Positions 34,616 through 50,462 of a DNA stretch of 64,000 nucleotides are shown piece after piece. The position numbers were made by a program, and so were the translations under genes. The DNA is from DASSUW01 sp963740605 (lineage in GTDB: Bacteria > Actinomycetota > Thermoleophilia > Solirubrobacterales > Solirubrobacteraceae). The stretch covers positions 186,001 through 250,000 of the forward strand of contig CAVUFC010000021.1 of the NCBI GenBank assembly GCA_963740605.1. The letters run 5' to 3'. Each line of letters begins with the position of its first letter. Positions within the stretch are counted from its first letter, which is position 1. The notes under the pieces were generated by a model, which worked only from the letters and a program-made list of their open reading frames with translations, had not been told where the DNA came from and made no database searches.

Positions 34616-35543
34616 CCGCAGGCACGCGTTCGGGCTTGCGATCGACGTATGCGCGGGGGTTGATGCCCGCGCGTTCGCGCCGGGCCACGGGGCGGGCCGG
34701 CTCCCGCCGACGACGGTCAGGATCGGCGATCCGGACGAGATCGCACGCGCATGGCCTGAAGCGCAGGCGCACATGACGCGCGAGCTCCGCGCAGGCGACG
34801 CGCTCGTGTTCTCGGTTGCGCACGCGCCGCGCGTCGGATACCTGCTCACGATGCCCGTGTACGGGCGCTTTCTCGTCGCGCACGACGGCCTGCGCGTGCT
34901 CTGCGCCCCGACGGACGCGCCAGACTGGGCGGCCGCGCTGGTGGCGCAGGTGCTCCCGCTCGCGTGCACGTTGCGCGGGTTTGAGCCGTTCCACGCGAGC
35001 GCCGTGGTGCTGGACGGAGCCGCGCTGATGATGGCCGGACCGGTGACCGCAGGCAAATCGACGCTCGCTGCACGGCTGGTGGAGGGCGGAGCGCAGCTCG
35101 TGAGCGACGACGTCGTCGCCATCGAGGCTGCGGACGGCGAGCTCTGGGCGCACCCTGGCGGCCGCTGGCTGCGGCTGCGCGCCCCGGAGACGGTGCCTGC
35201 GGCGTCGCGCCTCACCGCTGAGGGAGGCGAGGAGGGCCGTACGCGGTACGCGGCGCCGGTCGTCGACGGGCCACACCGGTTGCGTGCGGTGTACCTGCTG
35301 GGTCCTTCGTCGCCCGGCCCGGCGATCGCGCCCGTGCCGGATCCCGGGCCGGCGCTGCTCGGCGCCACGTACAACCTGTCGGTACGCGACCCGCAGCGCC
35401 TGCGGCGCCAGCTCGACGTGGCGCACCATGTGGCGCAGCGGGCGCCCGTGTTCCGCGTGGCGCGCCGGGGCAGCCCGGGTCGCGTTGCGGCCGTCCTGCG
35501 CGAGCACTTCGAGTCCTCCGTTCTCCGCGGCGCCGTGCCGTGA
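34605..35543 (+). CDS. HprK-like serine kinase domain protein (kinase 2 of lasso cluster)
   Basis: 312 residues from GTG 34605. The P-loop GPVTAGKS is at 145-152, His130 lies in FHASAV and the Asp pair 168-169 in SDDVVAI, so the active-site layout is kept. The upstream 120 residues form a beta-rich domain like that of kinase 1, so the two are distant paralogues. It overlaps the PqqD gene by 11 bases and the cyclase gene by four (GTGA), indicating one message. The target may be the lasso precursor; no direct evidence exists in the sequence. Confidence 0.72.
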   Translation: MTADRRHAFGLAIDVCAGVDARAFAPGHGAGRLPPTTVRIGDPDEIARAWPEAQAHMTRELRAGDALVFSVAHAPRVGYLLTMPVYGRFLVAHDGLRVLCAPTDAPDWAAALVAQVLPLACTLRGFEPFHASAVVLDGAALMMAGPVTAGKSTLAARLVEGGAQLVSDDVVAIEAADGELWAHPGGRWLRLRAPETVPAASRLTAEGGEEGRTRYAAPVVDGPHRLRAVYLLGPSSPGPAIAPVPDPGPALLGATYNLSVRDPQRLRRQLDVAHHVAQRAPVFRVARRGSPGRVAAVLREHFESSVLRGAVP

Positions 35544-37405
35544 CCGCCGCGCGGCCCACGACGATCGCGGGTTCGGCAGGCGCCGGCGCGGACGTCCACC
35601 GGCGCGTCGCCGCGACCGCTCCCGTGCTCGTGGACGTCCCCGGACTGATCGTCGCCGGTCACGCGGGGGTCGGGGTCCACGCCGGCGTCACCGCCGTGTT
35701 CGCCGGTCGCTTGTCGGACGTCGGCCCGCTGCTTGCGCGGGTGCCCGATCTGCCGCGCGCCGAACCGGCGGTCATGGCCGCTTTCGCCTACGGGCGGCTC
35801 GGCCAGGCGGCTCTGTCACTGCTGCGGGGCGAGTGGCTCGTCGTGATCTGGGACGGGCGTGCGCTCACGCTGGCGCGCGATCCGCTCGGCGGCCGCTCCG
35901 CGCACCACGCCCGAGCCGGCTCCGGAATCGTGTTCGGTGAGGACGCCCGCGACGTGCTCGCCCTGTTGCCGGCGACGCCGGCCCCCGACCGCCGTGCCGT
36001 CAGCACGTGGCTCGGCTACGGCGCGGTGCCGGCCGAAGGGACGCTCTTCGCAGGCGTGCACCGGCTAGGGCCCGGAACGGCGCTTCGGCATACAGGGCGC
36101 ACGCCTGCGCTCGAGCGCTTCTGGGAGCCGGCCTACGGCGAGCCCGACCCCGCGGACGGACTCGCCGACCGCCTGCGAACGGCGATCGATGCCGCCGTGG
36201 TCCGCGCGGCGGGGCCGTCTGAGCGGCTCGGCGTGCTGCTCAGCGGCGGGCTCGACTCGGCGATCGTCGCCGCCTCCCTCGCCACCGCGCGCCCGGCTGC
36301 GCCACCGCTGGCCTGCTCGGGCACGTTCCCCGGCGACCGCGAGGCCGATGAGAGCGAGTTGATCGACACGCTGACACGCAGCCTCGGCCTGCCCGGTCTC
36401 CGGAGCGTGGTGGAATGGGGGCGGCCACTCCAGGGCGGCTTGCGCTACCTGGCGACGTGGAAGCTCCCGAGCACGTCGCCCAACACGTTCCTGTGGCTGC
36501 CGCTGCTCGCGGATGCCGCGGGATCCGGCGTCGAGGTGATGCTCGACGGCCAGGGCGGCGACGAGCTGTTCGACCAGCGGCCCTTCTACCTGTTCGCCGA
36601 CCTCGTCGCCGGGGGGCGGCTGCGGGCCGCCTGGGGCCTGACCCTGCGCTATCCGGGCAGCCACCGTGGGACCACGCGCCGCCACCGCGCCCGCGTCCTC
36701 GCCCACTTCCTGCGCCGCGGCCTGATGCCGGCGAGCGTCCATCGAGCACGCGAGCGGCGCCGCGCCCACCCACTCCTGAGCGATGCCGACGCGCGCGAGG
36801 CCGCGGCCGTGGTCGACGAGTGGTCGTGGCTCGCGGAGCGCGCGCCGCGCTGGTGGGCATACCGGCGGCGCGCCCTCGTGACGGTGCCGCAGCTCCTCGA
36901 CGCGGCGGGGTCCCTGCGCAGGACCGCCACACTGGCGGGCGTGACGGACCGGCATCCATTCATGCTCGACAGCGAGCTCGTCGAGTTCGCGCTGCGCGCG
37001 CCGCCCGAGCCGTCATTCGACGCCCGCCACGACCGCCCGGTCGCGCGTGCCTCCCAGCTTGCTCGCGTGCCCGACGAGGTGCGCCTGCGGCCGGGCAAGA
37101 GCGGGCTCAGCGGTCTGCTGACGCGGTCGCTGGACCGGGGCGAGCGGGCTCTGCTCGCTGAGCTCCTGGATCCGCGCGGCGCGCGTCTCCGAGAGTTCCT
37201 CGCCCCGGGCCGCCTCGGCACGATCGCGGAGCGCCTGCGCAGTCCGATCGCACGGGCTGACGCGGGCTGGCTATGGCAGCTGGGAGCGCTGGAATGCTGG
37301 TTGCGCCAGCTCGAGGACCCGCGGTTCGCCGACGAGCTCGCCGACCGGTCGGCTGAGCCCGCGCTCGTGCATCGCGTCGAACGTGTGTTGCGCACATCGA
37401 CTTAA
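35540..37405 (+). CDS. asparagine synthetase-like lasso macrolactam synthetase (C protein)
   Basis: 621 residues. The C-terminal synthetase domain keeps the PP-motif SGGLDS (235-240) and DGQGGDELF (336-344), which bind and activate ATP. In lasso cyclases it adenylates an Asp or Glu side chain so the new N-terminus can attack it. The N-terminal glutaminase-like domain lacks the catalytic Cys2, as expected for a cyclase rather than asparagine synthetase. GTG 35540 overlaps the kinase 2 stop. The precursor gene follows 65 bases later. Confidence 0.88.
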   Translation: MTAARPTTIAGSAGAGADVHRRVAATAPVLVDVPGLIVAGHAGVGVHAGVTAVFAGRLSDVGPLLARVPDLPRAEPAVMAAFAYGRLGQAALSLLRGEWLVVIWDGRALTLARDPLGGRSAHHARAGSGIVFGEDARDVLALLPATPAPDRRAVSTWLGYGAVPAEGTLFAGVHRLGPGTALRHTGRTPALERFWEPAYGEPDPADGLADRLRTAIDAAVVRAAGPSERLGVLLSGGLDSAIVAASLATARPAAPPLACSGTFPGDREADESELIDTLTRSLGLPGLRSVVEWGRPLQGGLRYLATWKLPSTSPNTFLWLPLLADAAGSGVEVMLDGQGGDELFDQRPFYLFADLVAGGRLRAAWGLTLRYPGSHRGTTRRHRARVLAHFLRRGLMPASVHRARERRRAHPLLSDADAREAAAVVDEWSWLAERAPRWWAYRRRALVTVPQLLDAAGSLRRTATLAGVTDRHPFMLDSELVEFALRAPPEPSFDARHDRPVARASQLARVPDEVRLRPGKSGLSGLLTRSLDRGERALLAELLDPRGARLREFLAPGRLGTIAERLRSPIARADAGWLWQLGALECWLRQLEDPRFADELADRSAEPALVHRVERVLRTST

Positions 37406-37412
37406 TCTCGAC

Positions 37413-37440
37413 TTGTCGACGGGGCGAAATCCCCTAGGCT
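37413..37440 (+). promoter_or_regulatory. candidate promoter of the lasso precursor gene
   Basis: TTGTCG (37413-37418) and TAGGCT (37435-37440) are spaced 16 bases apart and lie 30 bases before the precursor ATG. They fit a housekeeping-sigma promoter and would allow separate, stronger expression of the precursor than of the upstream enzymes. Confidence 0.45.
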
Positions 37441-37470
37441 CGGTGCGGTAACCACGAGACGGGAGTGGTA

Positions 37471-37638
37471 ATGGACGACAAGATGCTCCGCGACGACTAC
37501 GTCACGCCGTCGGTGACCGACTACGGCGATCTCACCGAGTTGACAGCCGCCGGCCACCTGTACGGCGACTTCGACGCCGACTACAAGAAGGGCGACCCGA
37601 TCCCGCCGGGCGGCGCCGGAACGTCCTCACAGCCCTGA
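37471..37638 (+). CDS. lasso peptide precursor (A protein)
   Basis: 55 residues from ATG 37471 behind GGGAGTGG. The leader has the actinobacterial lasso pattern Y10-x2-P13-x-V15-x3-G19 and the conserved Thr25 normally at -2. Cutting after Ala26 gives a core beginning AGHLYGDFD, with Asp33 or Asp35 as ring acceptor (7 or 9 residues). Cutting one later gives GHLYGDFD with an 8-residue ring through Asp35. The tail of about 20 residues ends in GAGTSSQP and holds Thr51, Ser52 and Ser53 as possible kinase targets. It lies between the cyclase and regulator genes. Confidence 0.85.
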   Translation: MDDKMLRDDYVTPSVTDYGDLTELTAAGHLYGDFDADYKKGDPIPPGGAGTSSQP

Positions 37639-38288
37639 GCGGCGGGGGCGGCGCCAGCGCAGCGGTCCGCGTCGTCGGCGACGACTTCAAGGAGGGGGTC
37701 GCGCACCAGCTGGCACGAGACGGCTTCGTCGTCACGGATGACGATCCGCGAGTCGTCGTCGCCTGCCGGCGTTCGGTGACGCGGGCCTCGCTCGGAGAGC
37801 TCGCCGGCGATCGTCAGGCAGGCGCTCCGCTCGTCGCGGTCATCGACGAGCTGCCCACGCCGCACCTGATCCGCGCGCTCACGCTGCGTCTCGACGGCAT
37901 CGTGGCGCTCGACCGGCTCGAGGCAGCCCTGCGCCCCACCGTCGAGGCAGTCCTGGCCGGGCAGGGCTGCTACCCACTGAGCTTTCGCGAGCGGCTCGAG
38001 CGTCCGCTGCTGTCGGCCCGCGAGAAGCAGGTGCTCGCGATGGTGGTGCTCGGCCTCGCCAACCTCGAGATCGCTCACAAGCTGTTCGTGACCGAGGCGA
38101 GCGTGAAGGCCCACCTCACGTCGGCGTTCGCCAAGCTCGGGGTGCGCTCGCGCGAGGCGGCGGCTGCGCTGATCCTCGACCCGGACGCTGGTTACGGGCC
38201 GGGCATCCTGCGCATCACGCCCGAGGAGGACGAGTCGGGACCGCCGGCCCAGCAGGAGGGCGAGCCAGGACCGCCGGCTCAGCGGTAG
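37635..38288 (+). CDS. LuxR/NarL-type transcription regulator with degenerate receiver domain
   Basis: The C-terminal GerE helix-turn-helix is clear: LSAREKQVLAMVVLGLANLE, then TEASVKAHLTSAFAKLGVRS. The first standard start is GTG 37776, but strongly coding-like codons continue upstream (VRVVGDDFKEGVAHQLARDG). Starting at CTG 37635, which overlaps the precursor stop, gives 217 residues, the usual NarL length. The receiver-like half has no phosphoacceptor Asp at its third strand, so it is probably not controlled by phosphorylation. A local regulator of the lasso genes is likely. Confidence 0.72.
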   Translation: MSGGGGASAAVRVVGDDFKEGVAHQLARDGFVVTDDDPRVVVACRRSVTRASLGELAGDRQAGAPLVAVIDELPTPHLIRALTLRLDGIVALDRLEAALRPTVEAVLAGQGCYPLSFRERLERPLLSAREKQVLAMVVLGLANLEIAHKLFVTEASVKAHLTSAFAKLGVRSREAAAALILDPDAGYGPGILRITPEEDESGPPAQQEGEPGPPAQR

Positions 38289-40129
38289 GCGCGGGCCTGC
38301 AGCTCGAACAGCTCCGCGTAGTGGCCGCCGAGCTCCATCAGCTGCTCGTGGCTTCCGTGCTCGATCACGCGCCCGCCCTGCAGCACGTAGATCCGGTCGG
38401 CCGACATCACGGTCGAGAAGCGATGCGAGATCAACAGCACGCTGCGACCCCGCTCGAGCTCGCGCACGCGCTCGAACACCGCATGCTCGGAACGAGCGTC
38501 GAGCGCGGCGGTCGGCTCGTCCAGGATGAGCAGGGCTGGATCCCGGAAGAACACGCGGGCGAGCGCGACGCGCTGCCACTGCCCGCCCGACAGGTCGTGA
38601 CCGCCGAAGAACTCCTTGCCGAGCGTCGTCTCGTAGCCGTGGGGCAGGCCATTGAGGTCGTCGTGCGCGCCCGCACGCGAGGCGGCGGCGGCGATCGCCT
38701 CGAGGTCGGCCTCTGCCTCCCAGCGCCCGAGCCCGACGTTCTCGCGGGCTGACAGCTGATAGCGCACGAAGTCCTGGAAGATCACGCCGATCTGGGGCCG
38801 CAACGTGACCGGGTCCAGGCCGCGGGCGTCCTCGCCGTTCCAGCGCACGCTGCCGTGTGCAGGCTCGAACAGCAGGGCGAGGAGCTTGGCGAGCGTGGTC
38901 TTGCCGGACCCGTTCTCGCCGACGAGCGCGACCACCTCGCCGGCCTTGACGGATATCGACACGCCGGTGAGCGCGTCGCGGTGCGCGCCGGGGTAGCGAA
39001 AGCTGACGTCCTCGGCGGAGACCTCGCGCAAGGTCTCCGCGCGCGGCCGCGCGGGACCGCCGGCGTCGGGCGGCTCCGCGCGCGCGAGGAACATCTCCAG
39101 GTCACGCATGAACAGGCTCGACTCGAACAGCGCGCCGATGCCGGTGAGCAGCTGCTGGATGCGGCCTCCGAGCAGCCGGATCGTGATCAGCGCAACCGCC
39201 GCCGAGGCGAGCGCGACGCGGCCGTCGAAGACCAGCCACACGAGCAGCGCAAGCGCGGCCGTCGTCGCGACCGCGGTGACGAGCGCCGACGCCCCGGCCA
39301 GCAGCAGGCGGGTGCGGATGTGGCGGTCGAGGTCGCGGAAGTAGCGGCCGTAGTCGCGCTGCCAGCGGTCGATCAACGTGCCGCCGAGATCGAACGCACG
39401 GATCTCCTTCGCCTCATCGCGGCTCGAGAGGACGTCCTCCAGGTAGGTGCGGCGGCGTCGCTGCGGCGTCTGGTCGACCGCGAACGCGAACTCGAGCCGG
39501 CCGGACCGGCGGGCGAGCCACCACATCGGGACCGCGCCCGCGGCGAAGACCGGGAGGAGCAGGGGCTCGACGGCGAACAGCGCGACAGCCAGCACGACGA
39601 CGGTGACCACCGCGCCGATCACCTGCACGAGCCCGGTCACGAGCGTGAGCGGCCGACTCAGCGCGTTGACCCTGACGCGTTGCAGGTCGTCGAAGAACTC
39701 AGGGCTCTCGAATCGCGCCAGGCCCACGGACGTGGTCACGGCGAGGATCTCCGTCCAGCTTGCCCACTGCACCTTCTCGCCCAGCAACCGCTGGAGGTGC
39801 GTCTGACTGCTCGTGATCAACCCACCCAGCGCGGCAGCGATCGCGAGGCCGACGAGCGGCGGCAGCGCGGCCGACACGTCGCCCGCCCCGTTCGCCTGTT
39901 CCAGCACCGCCGCGATGCCCGCGCGCGCGAGCAGGATCTGCAGTCCGACGAGCAACGCCCCGACCAACTGCACGGCGATCACGATCGTGAACAGGCGCGG
40001 GCTCGCCCGGCGCGACAGCCGGATCGCGGTCCGCGTGAGGCGGGCGATCTGGCGGGGCGAGCGCGCGGCGGCCCGGCCTCCGAGGAAGTAGGCCTGGGCA
40101 TCGAGGCGCTCGGCGGGGGGTGCGGCCAT
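38279..40129 (-). CDS. ABC transporter (permease-ATPase fusion), lasso exporter (D protein)
   Basis: 616 residues. Six transmembrane helices occupy about 45-330. The ATPase has the P-loop GENGSGKT (404-411), LSGGQ (513-517) and Walker B LLILDEP (533-539). This is the half-transporter layout of McjD/LanT-type peptide exporters, without a C39 peptidase domain. It would export the mature lasso peptide and give the producer immunity. It is convergent with the regulator gene, overlapping by 10 bases, and lies four bases after the B2 peptidase gene. Confidence 0.87.
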   Translation of the reverse strand: MAAPPAERLDAQAYFLGGRAAARSPRQIARLTRTAIRLSRRASPRLFTIVIAVQLVGALLVGLQILLARAGIAAVLEQANGAGDVSAALPPLVGLAIAAALGGLITSSQTHLQRLLGEKVQWASWTEILAVTTSVGLARFESPEFFDDLQRVRVNALSRPLTLVTGLVQVIGAVVTVVVLAVALFAVEPLLLPVFAAGAVPMWWLARRSGRLEFAFAVDQTPQRRRRTYLEDVLSSRDEAKEIRAFDLGGTLIDRWQRDYGRYFRDLDRHIRTRLLLAGASALVTAVATTAALALLVWLVFDGRVALASAAVALITIRLLGGRIQQLLTGIGALFESSLFMRDLEMFLARAEPPDAGGPARPRAETLREVSAEDVSFRYPGAHRDALTGVSISVKAGEVVALVGENGSGKTTLAKLLALLFEPAHGSVRWNGEDARGLDPVTLRPQIGVIFQDFVRYQLSARENVGLGRWEAEADLEAIAAAASRAGAHDDLNGLPHGYETTLGKEFFGGHDLSGGQWQRVALARVFFRDPALLILDEPTAALDARSEHAVFERVRELERGRSVLLISHRFSTVMSADRIYVLQGGRVIEHGSHEQLMELGGHYAELFELQARAYR

Positions 40130-40133
40130 CCCG

Positions 40134-40559
40134 TCAGATCGTCGTCAGCGATGTGTACCCGAGCGTCGGGAGCACCGGGTGACCGTCGTGCTCCACCCAG
40201 GCGTGCGCCTGAAAGCCGGTGTCGGAACGGGCGCCGATCGAGAGCTGGCAGGCCACGCCGCGGCGGGCCATCATGCGCAGCACGACGAGCGAGCGCACGA
40301 GGCAGCGCGAGTCGGCGGGGAGCACGGCCAGCGTGCGCGCCACCGGCCGATCCAGGCGCTTGGCGAGCCGCCGCGCCGTCTCCGTGTCGAGCCGGTCATC
40401 GGCCCCTTCGCGCAGTGTCGCGACGACGTCGATGATGTCGCGCCCGCGCATCAGCCGTCGGACCCGCACATACGTGGTCAGCACCTCCGCGGCCAGGCGC
40501 ACACGCAGCCGCGCACCAACGCGCGGATGGCGTAGTAACGGATCGCCGGTGTTGCGCAT
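40134..40559 (-). CDS. lasso peptide B2 leader peptidase (transglutaminase-like)
   Basis: 141 residues of the PF13471 transglutaminase-core family. The catalytic Cys86 lies in DSRCLVRSLVVLRMMARRG and His119 in AHAWVE. Asp125 in HDG completes the triad. In the split B1/B2 form it cuts the leader from a precursor bound by the PqqD-like protein. The gene precedes the ABC exporter on the minus strand, facing away from the rest of the cluster. The N-terminal 60 residues are helical, as in family members. Confidence 0.87.
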   Translation of the reverse strand: MRNTGDPLLRHPRVGARLRVRLAAEVLTTYVRVRRLMRGRDIIDVVATLREGADDRLDTETARRLAKRLDRPVARTLAVLPADSRCLVRSLVVLRMMARRGVACQLSIGARSDTGFQAHAWVEHDGHPVLPTLGYTSLTTI

Positions 40560-40595
40560 CGCTGCGGTGGGCCCCCGCCGCGATTGTAGGCGCCG

Positions 40596-41870
40596 TCATC
40601 GGGTCGCGAGCGCGGCGGCGACGAGCTCCTCGGCCCGATGTGCGCTCGCGCGCTGGCCGTCGACGCCCGCGCGGAGCCGGTCGGTGAGCGCGGGGAGGTC
40701 GTCGATGAAGGCGCTCGCGCGCTCGACCAGCTGCTCGGCGTCGATGCCGTCGATGTCGATGACGTAGTCGCCGAGCCCGAGTGCACGGAAGAGCTCGACG
40801 GTCTTGAACTCGTAGGCGATCGGCAGCACCGGCGTGCCCGCGGTCAGCGCGAGGATCGCCGCGTGCATCCGCGTCGCGATCACCATGTCGAAGTCCGCGT
40901 AGGCCGCGGCGAGCGCGTCCGGGTGATGAAACCCGCGGTCGACGCGGACGCGCGCCCGCACGTCGTCGGGCAGCCCGGCCGCCACTTCCTCGGCCACCGC
41001 TGAATCGTCGGTCCAGTACTCCTCGACGCCCTGGCACGTCGACAGGAATGTCACCTCGATGTTGCGCTCGCGCACGAGCCAGGTCACCGCCGCCGCCACG
41101 GCCGCGCGGAACGCCTGGACCGCCGGGTCCGTCGCGTCGGCGCGCGGCGGCCAGTGGCGCACGGACACCGCGACCGAGCGCACCGGCCGGGCCCCCCGGG
41201 GCACGAACGGCCGGGATGCCGTGCGGCCGAAGACCGCGTCCGCGACGACATGGAGCGCGGTGTCGGGCACGCCGATGTCGAGCAAGTGGTCGCGCGAGCG
41301 CGCGTCCCGCAGCAGGACGAGAGGGGAGCCGGCGAGAATGGAACGGAGGTCGCGTCGGAGGCGGCGGTCGGTGAACGGTCCCAGCGACTGGGTGAAGAAC
41401 ACCGTCGGGACGCCGAGCGCCCGCGCCATCCGCAGCTCGAAGATCCGCGCGCCGAGCGGATACCGCTCCACCAGATACGTGCCTCCCGTGCTGACGGCCG
41501 CGTCGAGCGTCGCGAAGTCGGCGATCCAGCGGCGCTCGGTCGTGCCGAGCAGCCCGCGCGCCAAGGCGCGTGTCGCGCAACGCTGCCATAGGCGCGCGGC
41601 GAGCAGCAGCCGCTGCCGGTTCAGCATCACGGGCACGCGCGGCCTGCGGCGGAGCCCGAGGATCGACGCGAGCGAAGGGCACCAGCACAGGTCCGGGAAA
41701 TAACGGCCGGCGACGTCGGGCTGCGCGTCGTGCAGCTCCAGCCGCGCCGACGGTGCCACGCGCTGGAGCGACTCGACGATCGCGATCGCGATCGCGGCGT
41801 CGCCGCCGTTGAGGGCCACGGTGTTCGTGATCGCCACTCGTTGCAGGGGGCGCCCGCCGCGCACTGCCAT
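40596..41870 (-). CDS. polysaccharide pyruvyl transferase family protein
   Basis: 424 residues of the PF04230 family. The N-terminal AITNTVALNGGDAAIAI, VPTVFFTQSLGPFTD, LLRDARSRDHL and the C-terminal FDMVIATRMHAAILALTAGTP are typical. The family moves a pyruvyl group from phosphoenolpyruvate onto a sugar, making ketal groups in exopolysaccharide. It stands between the lasso cluster and a divergent methyltransferase (24-base gap). It more likely belongs to the polysaccharide pathway than to the lasso pathway. Confidence 0.85.
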   Translation of the reverse strand: MAVRGGRPLQRVAITNTVALNGGDAAIAIAIVESLQRVAPSARLELHDAQPDVAGRYFPDLCWCPSLASILGLRRRPRVPVMLNRQRLLLAARLWQRCATRALARGLLGTTERRWIADFATLDAAVSTGGTYLVERYPLGARIFELRMARALGVPTVFFTQSLGPFTDRRLRRDLRSILAGSPLVLLRDARSRDHLLDIGVPDTALHVVADAVFGRTASRPFVPRGARPVRSVAVSVRHWPPRADATDPAVQAFRAAVAAAVTWLVRERNIEVTFLSTCQGVEEYWTDDSAVAEEVAAGLPDDVRARVRVDRGFHHPDALAAAYADFDMVIATRMHAAILALTAGTPVLPIAYEFKTVELFRALGLGDYVIDIDGIDAEQLVERASAFIDDLPALTDRLRAGVDGQRASAHRAEELVAAALATR

Positions 41871-41894
41871 GGGCGGCAGGCTACTGTCGATGCC

Positions 41895-42530
41895 GTGAAC
41901 TCAAGCCGCTGGTACCTCGATGCGTTCGCGCGCCAGGCGGCCGCGGCCGTCCCGTCTCAGGGCCTCGTGCTCGACGCGGGCGCCGGCGAGGGGCCCTACC
42001 GTCACCACTTCGGCCACACGCAGTACGAGTCGGCCGACTTCCAGAAGGTGCCGTCGAAGGTGTACGGGAGCACGGACTATGTGTGCGATCTCTCCGCGAT
42101 CCCGGTCGAGGCGGATCGCTACGACCTCGTGCTGCTCAGCCAGGTACTCGAGCACCTCCCCGAACCGACCACCGTGCTGACCGAACTGCACCGGGTGCTC
42201 AAGCCCGGCGGCATGCTCTGGGCGAGCACGCCGCTGTTCTACGAGGAGCACGAGGCGCCCTACGACTTCTACCGGTACACCCAGTACGGGCTGCGCTACC
42301 TGCTCGAGGGCGCCGGTTTCGCCGAAGTGACGGTCGAATGGCTCGAGGGGTATTGGGGCACGGTGAGCTACGAGCTGGCCGTCGCGCGTCGGTCGCTGCG
42401 CGGTCGCCGCTGGGCGCCAATCCGGCGCTTCCTGGGGTTCGCGAGCGAGCTCGCGGCGGCCATCGATATTCGCCGGCGGGTCACGACCGTTGGGCATCCC
42501 AAGAACTACGCGGTCGTCGCGCGAGCGTAG
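41895..42530 (+). CDS. class I SAM-dependent methyltransferase (Methyltransf_11-like)
   Basis: 211 residues from GTG 41895. Motif I is VLDAGAGEGPYRHHFG. YDLVLLSQVLEHLPEPTTVL and LKPGGMLWASTPLFYEEHEAP follow, typical of enzymes in capsule and O-antigen loci. The predicted C-terminus is basic with a short hydrophobic helix. It is the last accessory gene before the rpoB leader. Substrate unknown. Confidence 0.83.
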   Translation: MNSSRWYLDAFARQAAAAVPSQGLVLDAGAGEGPYRHHFGHTQYESADFQKVPSKVYGSTDYVCDLSAIPVEADRYDLVLLSQVLEHLPEPTTVLTELHRVLKPGGMLWASTPLFYEEHEAPYDFYRYTQYGLRYLLEGAGFAEVTVEWLEGYWGTVSYELAVARRSLRGRRWAPIRRFLGFASELAAAIDIRRRVTTVGHPKNYAVVARA

Positions 42531-42560
42531 TTGCGCCAATGCAACGCTTGCGTCCGGCGC

Positions 42561-42566
42561 TAGACT
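42561..42566 (+). promoter_or_regulatory. possible upstream -10 element for rpoB
   Basis: TAGACT within GCTAGACT, 214 bases before rpoB. No -35 of good quality was seen. It would give a long leader. Confidence 0.25.
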
Positions 42567-42663
42567 GACCAGTACTCGGCCGATAGTCGTAGCCGTCCTC
42601 TGCGCCCTTCCCGCCACATACGGGAGCCGGGCCGGACGGGGTCCGTGAGCGCCGAGCGCCCCT

Positions 42664-42694
42664 CACAGGGGTCCGGTACCCCCTGTGCTATCTT
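42664..42694 (+). promoter_or_regulatory. rpoB promoter (extended -10) with overlapping palindrome
   Basis: TGC-TATCTT (42686-42694) is an extended -10 about 85 bases before the rpoB start. It is immediately preceded by a perfect 8-bp inverted repeat CACAGGGG/CCCCTGTG (42664-42687) with an 8-base spacer, lying where the -35 and RNA polymerase contacts would be. The palindrome is a good operator candidate. Confidence 0.5.
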
Positions 42695-42779
42695 GGATGG
42701 TCGCGCCTTGTAGAGCTTGTCGGGCTCCTTGCGCGCTCTCTCTCGTCCGTCCTCCGAGCCACCCTGAGGAGTCGCCGTC

Positions 42780-46364
<3,585 letters not shown>

Positions 46365-46373
46365 GGAATCACT

Positions 46374-50450
<4,077 letters not shown>

Positions 50451-50462
50451 GCGCTGACGCGC

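Noticed and set aside
33449..35543. HPr kinase/phosphorylase of sugar regulation
   Set aside because: No HPr, EI or other PTS genes nearby. Both are overlapped or tightly spaced with RiPP genes, so a RiPP role is more likely.
35540..37405. True asparagine synthetase
   Set aside because: No N-terminal catalytic Cys for glutamine use, and its place next to a lasso precursor, RRE and B2 gene fits a lasso cyclase.
40134..41870. Polysaccharide pyruvyl transferase as a lasso tailoring enzyme
   Set aside because: It is separated from the B2 gene by a gap and its family acts on sugars; the adjoining polysaccharide locus explains it.
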